This document shows positions 48,101 through 56,434 of a stretch of 64,000 nucleotides of DNA, piece by piece. The notes beneath the pieces were generated by a model. The model was not told the origin of the DNA, ran no database searches, and was given only the letters and a program-made list of their open reading frames with translations. The position numbers and the translations under genes are program-made. Source of the DNA: Liolophura sinensis (Eukaryota; Mollusca; Polyplacophora; Chitonida; Chitonidae); the NCBI RefSeq assembly GCF_032854445.1, contig NC_088307.1:7826017-7890016 (forward strand). Reading direction: 5' to 3'. Position 1 is the first letter of the stretch; every line of letters begins with the position of its first letter.

Positions 48101-48828
48101 AACATCTCAAATGCGATCCAATCTGCTTTATCGAATTTCCACCTAGCTACACGTTCTAAAGAATTAGAAGTGATATGTTCTAGGATTATAGGAAAATGGT
48201 CACTACCACAAAGATCGTCATGCACCCTCCAAGAAAAATCAAGGAAAAGTGATGGATCTGTAATAGTGAGATCGATAGCAGAATAAGCGCCGTTACCTGG
48301 ATGTAAATAGGTATTAGAACCATCATTGAAATAACACAGTTCTTCGTTAGATAAGAAGTTTTCTACTATCTTGCCCTTATCATTTATGTTGTTACTGCCC
48401 CATAGGGGGTTATGGGAATTAAAATCTCCCATAAGTATAAAAGGTGTTGGCAACTGTTCTTTTAAATTATTTAACTGCAAAGCTGACAAAGAAATGTTCG
48501 GGGGAATATACACTGAACATAATGTGATTGTTTCACATAGTGAAACACGAACGGCCACAGCCTGAAGCTCTGTATCCAGAGCAACAGGGCTGTGAATAAT
48601 ATTGTTATTGACGAAGATAGAGGAGCCGCCTGCAGCTCGATCTTCTTCATTCGAGTACGTACTGTATAGTGAGTAATTTTTAAGAGTTATTTTGTCAGAT
48701 GTCTTCAGGTGAGTTTCCTGAAGACACAGGGCAATAGGATTTAATGATTGAACAAGCTGTGTTATTTCAATAAAATTTACCTTCAGGCCTCGACAATTCC
48801 ACTGTATAATTTTGTCGTATATCGCCAT
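45139..48828 (-). CDS. LINE A2 ORF2: endonuclease, reverse transcriptase, RNase H
   Basis: 1229 residues, uninterrupted. EEP endonuclease at about 1-230 (NCRGL, LQETHLK, GDFNSHNPLWG, GSDHFPI). RT at about 480-760 (PVPKLGKDHTDPNNYRPIAL, FFDLEKAYDTTW, MGVPQGSILSPTLF, YVDDFLICY). RNase H at about 960-1090 with its four acidic residues in YTDGSKDGD, FSAEARAILLAL, ICTDSLSSL and TVVDREAKAAL. A CX2CX8HX4C knuckle lies near the end (CVGCDAQYGIKHILVDC). RNase H plus this layout points to the I group (I, Nimb, Ingi relatives); Nimb-like is my inference. The start ATG overlaps the ORF1 stop by one base. Confidence 0.95.
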   Translation of the reverse strand: MAIYDKIIQWNCRGLKVNFIEITQLVQSLNPIALCLQETHLKTSDKITLKNYSLYSTYSNEEDRAAGGSSIFVNNNIIHSPVALDTELQAVAVRVSLCETITLCSVYIPPNISLSALQLNNLKEQLPTPFILMGDFNSHNPLWGSNNINDKGKIVENFLSNEELCYFNDGSNTYLHPGNGAYSAIDLTITDPSLFLDFSWRVHDDLCGSDHFPIILEHITSNSLERVARWKFDKADWIAFEMFCEADITPENLNAAEDPLLKFNELILTAADRTIPKTSTNPISKSKPWYDDDCRKAIKDRKKAERRFNHCPDNNNLNQVRIFGAKARRLIKSKRRSCWRNFVSGITSKTPMRKVWNMVQKLKGKNNKAKIQHLKDGDTLLTSPSEIANKIAETISQKSSSENYTSEFRRIKKHKEKFKLPFSSKNLEDYNRRFSIEELKTSLIKAHDTACGPDNIYYKLLNHLPSEPLETLLDLLNDIWQTGNFPPTWREACIIPVPKLGKDHTDPNNYRPIALTSCVCKTMERMVNDRLVWFLETNKLLSNIQCGFRQGRSTLDHLVRFETFIRDGFINNEHVVSIFFDLEKAYDTTWKYGILKDLSDMGLKGRLPSFISEFLSDRQFKVRVGPTLSDSHEQEMGVPQGSILSPTLFSIKINSLAKTLTSGTEGSLYVDDFLICYRAKNMNNIERQLQLCLNKIEKWAVANGFRFSTSKTVGMHFCNKRKFHLDPELNFCGKPVKIVGENKFLGVIFDRKLSFIPHIKMLKAKCTKALDIIKVVSSTDWGADRSVLLNLYRSLVRSKLDYGSIIYGSARKSYTKMLDPVHHQGLRLSLGAFRTSPVESLYVEANEPSLHHRRVKLSLQYAAKLKAYPTNPAYDCVFNPSYVDKYNKCSNKIPSSGVRVRDHIVEANIKLGDIAQVSFPESPPWLFPQPKLIFDLRKYNKSNTNPLIIQQGFAEIKAKYSDYKFIYTDGSKDGDRVAAAAVLEQRVASLRLPSSSSIFSAEARAILLALSYVSSGHAQRAVICTDSLSSLLAIQNNKFKNPLIFEILAIHRKLIKRGKDIVFCWIPSHVGIHGNTVVDREAKAALTKPLSKVKIPYNDFKSNILKYIRRLWQGEWDLQVYNKLHVIHPVIGFNSYTLDMSRRDQVVLTRCRIGHSRLTHNFILDGSSAPECVGCDAQYGIKHILVDCVDFAHVRQRFYTVNSIYDLFDSIAGDVVINFLKAIGLYHKI

Positions 48829-48830
48829 TA
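48826..48830 (-). promoter_or_regulatory. TAATG stop-start overlap joining ORF1 and ORF2
   Basis: On the minus strand TAA (48830-48828) ends ORF1 and ATG (48828-48826) starts ORF2. The same pentamer occurs in A1 at 34130-34126. In the LINE SART1 a UAAUG overlap is known to couple termination and re-initiation, so the same role is inferred here. Confidence 0.7.
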
Positions 48831-50192
48831 TGGAGGGAGACGTATAGGAGATTTTGCTTTATGTTTTGATCGAGGACGACCCTTTCGTGGAGATCGGCTG
48901 GAAGATCTCCCTGATGCGGGTGATATATCCATCACCTCCGCATCTGATGTTGAAGGACCAACGTCCTCCAACGAACCAAACTTATTAAAAGTTTGTATAG
49001 GATCCCTAGTGGCCTTAGAGGGACGCTCTGTGGGGCCACTAGGTTTATTAGTTATTTTATTATTATTTTGTGATTGACTTTTGGACTTATTTTTGTCATT
49101 TTTAGGGCAATTGGGCTCAGCTGGTTTACCAGGGTGTTCTATACTATTTACTGTTTTTATTTGTTCTTTTGAAGGAGTTTGAGTTGAGGAAGAACTAAAT
49201 GAAGGTTGAGATGGAAGTTGCACAGAAACATAACTAGGTTTGTCGTTTCCAATGGGCCAAGTCCAAGAGGTTTGAGTAGCAACAGTTGCTACTCGCTTGA
49301 CCACATTGGCAAACGAAGTCGGTAGAGAAGTATTAGAAAGTGAGGCTAATTTCCGGGCGTCCTGATAGGAGATATTGTTTTTAATTTTTAAGTTGATAAT
49401 TTGCTTTTCCTTAACGAAAAGCGGACAGTCCCTTGAGGAGGCCATGTGATCTCCACTGCAGTTGCAACACTTAACTGTGTTGCTGCAGTCGAAACCCTCA
49501 TGGCCGTCACTGCCGCATCTGAAGCAAATGAGTTTGTTCTTGCATTGTCCCTTGCCATGACCAAATCGTTGGCAATTAAAACAACGTGTAGGATTGGGGA
49601 TATATAAATCCACATTAACCCTATACGGGCCAACGTAGATATGAGATGGAAGTGAGGTAGTGTTAAAGGTAAGCAGGTATGTATTAAGTTTAAAGAGGTT
49701 ACCAGATTTCTTCGTAACGAAGCGTTTCACTCTGGTAACACCCTGTGAATTTAGTTCTTGGCAGATTTCTTCCTCAGTCAGGTCAGCTATATCACCATCC
49801 CTGTCACGAATGATTCCCTGACAGCTGTTCAGGGAATGGTGAGGGGATGTGAAAACAGATATGTCAGATATTTTATTTAATTTAAGTAAATTTTTTGACT
49901 GTTGTTGCCGGAAACATTCAATGAGAATGTCTCCGGATCTAAGTTTTTTAACGTTTTTTAAAGTTCCAGCTGTGCCCTGGAGAGCCCTCTGCAAAAGAAA
50001 CGGGTGAATTTTTGAAGCCGGCTTTTGTTCACTCTTAGTTGAGAGAACAATAAAAGCCGGCCAACTGCTCTGTTCGTTATCCAGTGAGTCAGACAACTTC
50101 CTCTTTTTATCAGCACTTAAAAACAAAGTCGGCTGAGAGGAAGATTTATTAGCTATATTCGAAATATTTAAAGTAGGTTTTAATGTAGACAT
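48828..50192 (-). CDS. LINE A2 ORF1: three-CCHC zinc-knuckle protein
   Basis: 454 residues. The N-terminal region has SSWPAFIVLSTKSEQKPASK. A middle RRM-like region is followed by three knuckles at about 190-245: CFNCQRFGHGKGQC, CFRCGSDGHEGFDC, CCNCSGDHMASSRDC. Then come a Ser/Gln/Asn-rich linker and a basic C-terminus (SSSRSPRKGRPRSKHKAKSP). ORF1 of I-type elements is a nucleic-acid-binding RNP protein. The start is the first ATG in frame, and the 5' UTR is about 600 bp. Confidence 0.94.
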   Translation of the reverse strand: MSTLKPTLNISNIANKSSSQPTLFLSADKKRKLSDSLDNEQSSWPAFIVLSTKSEQKPASKIHPFLLQRALQGTAGTLKNVKKLRSGDILIECFRQQQSKNLLKLNKISDISVFTSPHHSLNSCQGIIRDRDGDIADLTEEEICQELNSQGVTRVKRFVTKKSGNLFKLNTYLLTFNTTSLPSHIYVGPYRVNVDLYIPNPTRCFNCQRFGHGKGQCKNKLICFRCGSDGHEGFDCSNTVKCCNCSGDHMASSRDCPLFVKEKQIINLKIKNNISYQDARKLASLSNTSLPTSFANVVKRVATVATQTSWTWPIGNDKPSYVSVQLPSQPSFSSSSTQTPSKEQIKTVNSIEHPGKPAEPNCPKNDKNKSKSQSQNNNKITNKPSGPTERPSKATRDPIQTFNKFGSLEDVGPSTSDAEVMDISPASGRSSSRSPRKGRPRSKHKAKSPIRLPP

Positions 50193-50794
50193 GACATATA
50201 GATATAAATTTCACCCCATATGTTCCCCACCCACCACGGAGTGCCAACAAGGGCGATGCCTGAACCTGGGAATACCCGGCAGGAAAGACACCAAGGATTC
50301 CATATGAGGTATACTCGAACAGATTGATTTATACCAAAGGTTAAATTCAATCTACTCGATTGACCCATGAGCCACCGCCTCAAAACGTAGTCCCGCAAAC
50401 GATATTTCAGAAATAACATTTGTTCGCTAAATGATGTGCTGTTATTGAAGCAATTGGGACCACGCAGAGGCAAGACATGACCAAGCCGATTGATCGGACC
50501 GGGCCCATCCGACCTCCCGTCTCTCTCCAAGTAAGGGCCAAAGTGGCGTGTTGGGCGTGAGGATCTCGCAAGACCAACACGCCCTCAGCCACCAGGATCC
50601 CGTCCTCGTAGATTACGGGTCGCAACCCACGGCAAACAGGTCGCTCCCCGGTTGCCTCTCACACAACCGGGAAGATGTGAGCCTATTATATTCACCGGGC
50701 TCACACAGGAGAGCTCTAGGTTAGTCGACTTTTACGACAAGCTTGCCTAGAGGGCTGAGGTCCTATTCTTATCACCCCGGAAACCCCACGGGGG
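50193..50794 (-). other. LINE A2 5' UTR
   Basis: It begins with a GC-rich palindromic start (CCCCCGTGGGG). An open stretch at 50625-50407, starting at TTG and not ATG, reads RPVIYEDGILVAEGVLVLRD and is conserved in A1 at 35881-35624. LINE 5' UTRs normally carry the internal promoter; no motif could be pinned down here. Confidence 0.6.
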
Positions 50795-53700
50795 CAGGCT
50801 GAACGAGAACCCTCGTCCAAGCAGGCGGCCAATTGTCCGTTCCAACATCTGCCACATGCTGAACGCAACCGGGCAATGCCACACAAGGTGTTCTACGGTC
50901 TCGTCCTGAGACGAGCACAAAGGACAGTCGGCAGATGCAGACAGTCCTGCTCGGACTAACTTATGCCCGACCCACCACTGTGTGTGCCACAGTAGCCAAA
51001 CAGCCTCCTTAGCTCGGTTGTCTAACCCAGACTTCCAGAGCGATAAAAACAAGTTCCTCCAGGACGATGCCACCCAACCCAACTGTTGCCACTTCTGGAC
51101 TCCGGCAGGGGTTACGTCGTTGTCCACCAGAAGGATCTGATACCATCTCCTGGAGGAAAGCTGAGAAAGGTTCTGTTGATTAACTTGATACCTCGTCCGG
51201 CTGGGATTCGTGACAGTATCCGGCAGATTGAACCATGCCTTCGGTATTGCCCTTCGCACAGCTGCTAGGTGACGCCAATTGACCGACTCCCAAGACCAGC
51301 CACACTCTGGTGCCTCCATCCACAATATCCGACAATCGCCGGAAACTGGGCGTGGCCGTCTTACCAGGCATCAACGGTCTTCCACCCTCTCCCAAAATTA
51401 GGGGATTTCCATACAAAGGCTGATCCAGAGCTTCCTGCCACGAAACCGGATCAGCCTCAGTCCGTTTCAGCTTATAAAAGGTTTTCAGATGGTCGAAGCA
51501 CCACCGAGGAAGAGAACTGAAACGCGTTGGAGCTTTAAGCAGCCGGAAAAAATCAACCACAGCGTGGGGTTCACTTTTCGATGCCAGAAGCCTCCGGCCT
51601 ACCTGAGCCCACCGAGACGAACTCAACATAAAACGCTCCAAAAAAGCCAGCTTTAGGGACTGGACCTTCTTAGGGATATCTACGAGGCCTAGACCTCCAC
51701 TTGCCTTGGGGAGGGTACAAACTTTGGAAGAGACCAGAGGCTTTTTACTCTTCCACAAAAAATCCCGACACATCCCAACTAATGTGTTCTCCTTATCAGC
51801 CGGCAAGTCAAAAACTGAGGCAACATACCACAATTTCGACATTGCCAGCAAGTTTAACACAAGGACTCGCCCAACAATGCTTAGTCCTCTCTTGCTCCAC
51901 CCCTTGAGGGTGCTGCCGACCTTCTGGTTGCGGTCATTCCAGTTAACAGAAGCCGCGTTTTTTTGCACCTTGTTTTACCCCCAAGAGTTTGACGTGATCC
52001 TGTGACCATTCAATACCCAAAGGAGTATCAGCACGACCCCTTCAAGCACCCAAGAATAACCCTTTTGGCTTGGATCTGTTGACTTTGCAGCCAGATGCTT
52101 TCTGGTACTTATTCAAGATCGTCTCAGCAATGTGGAAGTCTTCATCTCCCACGAAGAGAGATGCGTCGTCGGCATACTGGGAGATTTTGATCGGTTCTTC
52201 GACATCAGGGACTCTCACTCCCTTCATGTCAGAAGGCATCACAACCACCCCAAGAACCTCTGCGGCCAGAACGTAATGCAGGGGAGACAGAGGACAGCCC
52301 TGGCGAACTCCACGCTCGAGGAGAACAGGGTCACCAATAAAACCATTCACCATTACACGACTTAGAGGGGACTTGTAAAGAAGCCGGATCCATTTACAAA
52401 AAACAGGCCCGAACCCCATCCGCTCCAACACTTTGTGCATAAAAGCCCATTCCAAACGATCGAAAGACTTCTCGTTATCAAGGCTTATGATTGCCGCCTC
52501 GATATCCTCGTGTTCGACCAGCTCTATAAGGTCCCGAACAAGGAAGCTATTGGTGAGAATTGACCTCCCTGGCACAGAACAGGTCTGATCACTGTGAACA
52601 ACAAGGCCCATCACGGATCCAAGTCTGCGGGTTAGCGCCTTCGTAATGATGTTATAATCGGCACACAAGAGTGAAATCGGCCTCCAATTCCGCAGGTCCT
52701 CTTTTGGCCCCCGCTTGTGAACGAGCATGACAAGAGCCTGCTGCATTGAATCGGTCAACTCAACCTGCTCAAAAGCCTCGTTGGCAACGTGCAGCAGGAT
52801 AGGGCCTAGCACATCCCAGAAAGCCAAATACAGTTCGACAGGAAGACCATCGATACCGGGGGACTTGTTCAGCGTCATGGATTTTGCTGCAGAATGCAGC
52901 TCATCCAAAGTGAACGGCTGTTCACAGATCGCGGCCTCCTCAGGAGGCAAGATCTGGGAGATGTGGGAGATCAACTCCTCCATGCAATTTCTCTCAACTC
53001 CCTCTGAGGTGAAGAAGCTCTGGTAGAAAACGCATGTGGCCTGCAATAAATCCTTGGTGGACCGGACTGAACGGCCATCAGGAGTTGCTACTTCGCGGAT
53101 AAGTTTTTCAGTAGCACGCGACTTCTCCAAAGAGCAGAAATAGCGAGTTGGGTTTTCGCCTTCCACCTGCCACTTGACTCTGGCACGAACGGCGGCTGCT
53201 TTATAAGCCTGTTGCTCACCAGCCCGCACTTTACGTTTTAGACCTTCCAACAGGTCAACTAGATGGGTCTCCACATCACTAACTCTTTTAGAGACCTTGT
53301 TGTAATCCTTCAGCAGTTTACGTTGAGTCCGTTTACGGCGACGTGCCCTAGCCCTACTGTACGACAGTGCCACCCGCTTAAGCCCAGATTTGCCCTCCTC
53401 CCAGAATTCAGCAGCAGACCTAAAAGAATCCCTCTCTGACATCCAAGCGGCAAAATAATCTCGCATGTTCTTGTGAAACTCTTCGTCATTCAAAAGGCTG
53501 ACGTTGAGCTTCCAGAACCCCGGACCTTTCTCTACCCAATCCCCTGAATCAAATTTGGCTGTGACCATAGTATGATCAGACATGGCAGTGGGTTTGTGAC
53601 CTGCATGAACCAGATGTCCAAGGAGATCCTTGCTACAATACACTCTATCCAGACGCGAAGAGTGCGCACCAGTTGGCGAGGTCCAAGTGTATTCATGGGC

Positions 53701-54266
53701 ATCAGGATGAGGGAACCTAAAAGTATCCGAGAGAGAATATGTTTTTATCAAAGTTACCAAAGGAGCAGTAGACGAATCAAAAGCTACCGCGGCCGTGCTT
53801 CGCCTATCTATTAGGGGATCTAAGACGCAATTGAAATCGCCGGCCAGGAATACGTTGGTGTTTGAATCACCCAGAACACTTTCTAGACCTTGGAAAAACC
53901 GACGACGGTCAGGAACATATGTTGGTGCATGTACGGCGACAAACGTAAAATCAAAGCCTGAATACTCCGCCTCAACCTTGACCCAACGACCACCGGGATC
54001 AGTGACAAATGACACTATGGTCCCCGAGGCGAGGAAAGGAGCAAGAAACACAATAGCCGTGCCCGCTCTATGATTCGAGCCGGAAGAGGAAAAGACTTTC
54101 CCTTTCACAGCTGTTTCAAACCGGGTTACGTCATTGACGTCAGTAAAATGCGTCTCTTGTAGAAAAGCAACATCTGCTTTCAATGACCTGAAGTATGGCC
54201 AAGGGAAAATTGCTTCCAGTCCGAAAGCAAACCCTGACAATTTAGTGAGACAACATTCAGAGCCAT
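50795..54266 (-). pseudogene. LINE B1 ORF2 (endonuclease-RT), frameshifted and split by A2
   Basis: Same domains as B2 ORF2: endonuclease (FLQETHFTDVNDVTRF, LAGDFNCVLDPLIDRR, MSDHTMV), RT (NKSPGIDGLPVELY, RNWRPISLLCADY, RQGCPLSPLHYV, QYADDASLF) and a CX2C...HX4C end (CPLCSSQDETVEHLVWHC). Frame breaks against B2: one base lost near 54194, disruption at about 51965-52040, one base gained near 51290. The last ~130 codons lie beyond A2 at 44487-44862. At the RT site where B2 carries a stop, B1 reads Tyr (LLYKSPLS). Confidence 0.92.
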
Positions 54267-54273
54267 TATGGAT

Positions 54274-55599
54274 CTATTTAAGTTTTGTTTTTCTCGACTT
54301 CTTGTACAGGGCAGCCTTGCGTGCAGCAAAGTCCTCCTAGGACAGGTAAATGACTTTCCTCTGTTTCCTGACTTTCTCAATTTTTGAGTCGCGGCGCATG
54401 GTCCGATAATGGACTTCTAAAGAAGTGGAGACAGGGACTAAAACCTCGCCTTGATCGTTAGCGTATGCCGGCATTGACTCGTCTAGGTCTTCTCCCGGAA
54501 CGGAATCCTCCATTTCCGACGTCGTGTCGTCCATGGGGATAAGCGATCCAGAGGCTTCAATGCCGCTAACTTGGTCTTTTGATGTGTCTACAAAAATGGC
54601 CTCTGAAGCGGTGCTCCATAAGGACTCATTTATATCTTGTTTTGCAATTGGCTGGGAAAAGGTAAATGACTGACTCCACAAGTCTTGTGAAGAGTCTTGC
54701 TCGGCAGACTGACCGGTCGAGCTGTACGGAACCAACGGTTCAGTGAAACGCAACGATACTTCCTCCTGTTTGACCTGGCTAGAAACTGATGAAATACCAT
54801 CATCTGCATTTTTGTCCACATCATTTTCCTCCTCTTTACCCCCTTCATTGCTACCACCCTCCAGCCCTTCCTTACCATTATCCATAGCATCTTTATCATT
54901 CCCGTCCTCTGCCTCATTCACCTCATTTTTATCATCACTACCCACTACATCATTGCTACTCTCCTGTCCACCATCCGTATCCCCATTCACCATTTCACAA
55001 TCATCCTCAGCCTCATTACTATTATCCGTGTCATCATCACTGTCATCCCTTCCATCATTATCTCCCTGCTTATTGTCATGATCATCATTATTCATATCCT
55101 CGTCGTGCTTATTACCATTATCATCCATCGCAACTGCGATGTCATCTTCATCTCCACTACTTGTCCCATTGTCGCTACTCTCAGTGTCCAGATCTTGAGG
55201 ACAATTCTTTTGGAAATGACCTTCTTGCTTGCAAATCAAACATTTGTTTTTCAGCGGGCAGTCATTTTTGAGGTGGTCTGTCGCCTGGCACAGGTGACAA
55301 GCTCGCACCTGCCCTCTGTACCACACTGGTAACCGAAAAGATGCTCCCACCCATATGGCTTCAGGAATGGTGGACGAAATGTTGCTCATCCATACTCTCC
55401 TAACCCCATTTTGCAAGGTTCTGTCGAACAGGTAGCATTCTCGTTCAACAGAGTGCACCGTTCCAAACTGTTTGAGAGCAGCCCCTCTCCGTTCATCCGG
55501 AATCTCATAGGGGCTCTTCACATTCGCCAAAGTTCTGGATTGCTCAACTTCATAAACCGGACAGTTTACTCCATTAAGCACCAGATCTTCATTAAGTAA
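54274..55599 (-). pseudogene. LINE B1 ORF1, 5'-deleted with early stop
   Basis: It contains CHLCQATDHLKNDC and CLICKQEGHFQKNC, then a long Asp/Asn/Glu-rich region. The N-terminal ~60 residues and the ATG are lost in the deletion near 55600, where a TAA precedes the frame. A CAG to TAG change near 54337 removes the basic last ~19 residues. Confidence 0.9.
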
Positions 55600-56106
55600 T
55601 TTTTAACCCCAAAGGCGCTACCCGGCTGACACGTCCAACTGTATTGACCGCCAGTCAGGTACTGCACTGCGTGCTCAACCCCTTCACCGATCAACTGGCA
55701 AGTGACAGTGGTCAATGAACTTCGTGCAAGAGTGCACGAATTTGCTGCCTGTTATTCACAAAAGCCTTTGTGTGCCCTGCTAGCCCGGGATGAATGGCGC
55801 TCGACCGGGCAAGCTGACCTTGTTTACTGTCCTATGCTGTAACCTGTATAGGCCTCCAACACAGGCCACGACAACTGGTGCCTGAGCCAAGCCGCGCGGG
55901 CTGGCCCACCGGCCACGCTGGCCAAACACCAAAATGTCAAAAAACTAGTCAAAAATATAGAATTTCTGACTACAAACTATATCAATGGAGAGCTCGTGAC
56001 AAGAGAAATCTGTGAGTATCAGAAACACACAAGAAATCACTGGAAATCCAGAGAAATGAAGCCTGACAGATGGAGCGATCTGACAACACGTCTCTATCTC
56101 CCCCCT

Positions 56107-56149
56107 CTCTCTCTCTTTCTCTCTCTTTATCTTTATCTATATCTCTCTA

Positions 56150-56151
<2 letters not shown>
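56107..56151. repeat. CT/TATC tract between B1 and B2
   Basis: CTCTCTCTTTATCTTTATCT and ATATCTCTCTATC join the 5' end of B1 to the poly(T) of B2. The same tract occurs at the other end of B2 (62269-62301), so it may be B2's target duplication. Confidence 0.85.
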
Positions 56152-56180
<29 letters not shown>

Positions 56181-56434
56181 GTACGCCACAGCAATCTAGG
56201 CTGTGGGAAAACAGAACCAAATCTGTCCGCAGTATGTAAAACATACCTACATCCTTACTGACAGGACCAGCCCATCATTATATGACTAAAACGTCACAAC
56301 CGGCAGACAGATAGAGCCAGGACAGACACAAGAAACAAATATCCATTAAAATTAACAGTAAAACCTCCGCCTCAGAATAGGCGGAACTGCTGAAAACGTG
56401 AAGTTATGACACCAGGTCACGAACAATTGCCAGA

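Larger units (their letters stand above)
44875..50794 (-). mobile_element. LINE A, copy A2 (I/Nimb-like), full length, both ORFs open
   Basis: Inserted into ORF2 of LINE B1 and flanked by a perfect 12-bp duplication CAGGCTGAACGA (44863-44874 and 50795-50806). The uninterrupted B2 copy has this word once (56739-56750). Sense strand is minus: the 5' end CCCCCGTGGGG is at 50794 and the 3' (CATT)n tail is at 44875-44891. About 5.92 kb. ORF1 (454 codons) and ORF2 (1229 codons) are both intact, so this is the youngest insertion in the window and may be competent. Confidence 0.95.
50795..56106 (-). mobile_element. LINE B, copy B1, 5' segment (Tx1-like)
   Basis: Continues the element broken at 44874. 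It runs through ORF2, ORF1 and a 5' UTR to about 56106, where the pyrimidine tract starts. Compared with B2 it lacks about 190 bp covering the ORF1 start and the internal poly(T), joined at AATTTTT/AACCCC (55598-55606). ORF2 has at least three frameshifts. Confidence 0.93.

Noticed and set aside
54743-55081. Ser/Leu-rich plus-strand ORF (also at 60688-61026)
   Set aside because: It is the antisense shadow of the acidic region of LINE B ORF1.
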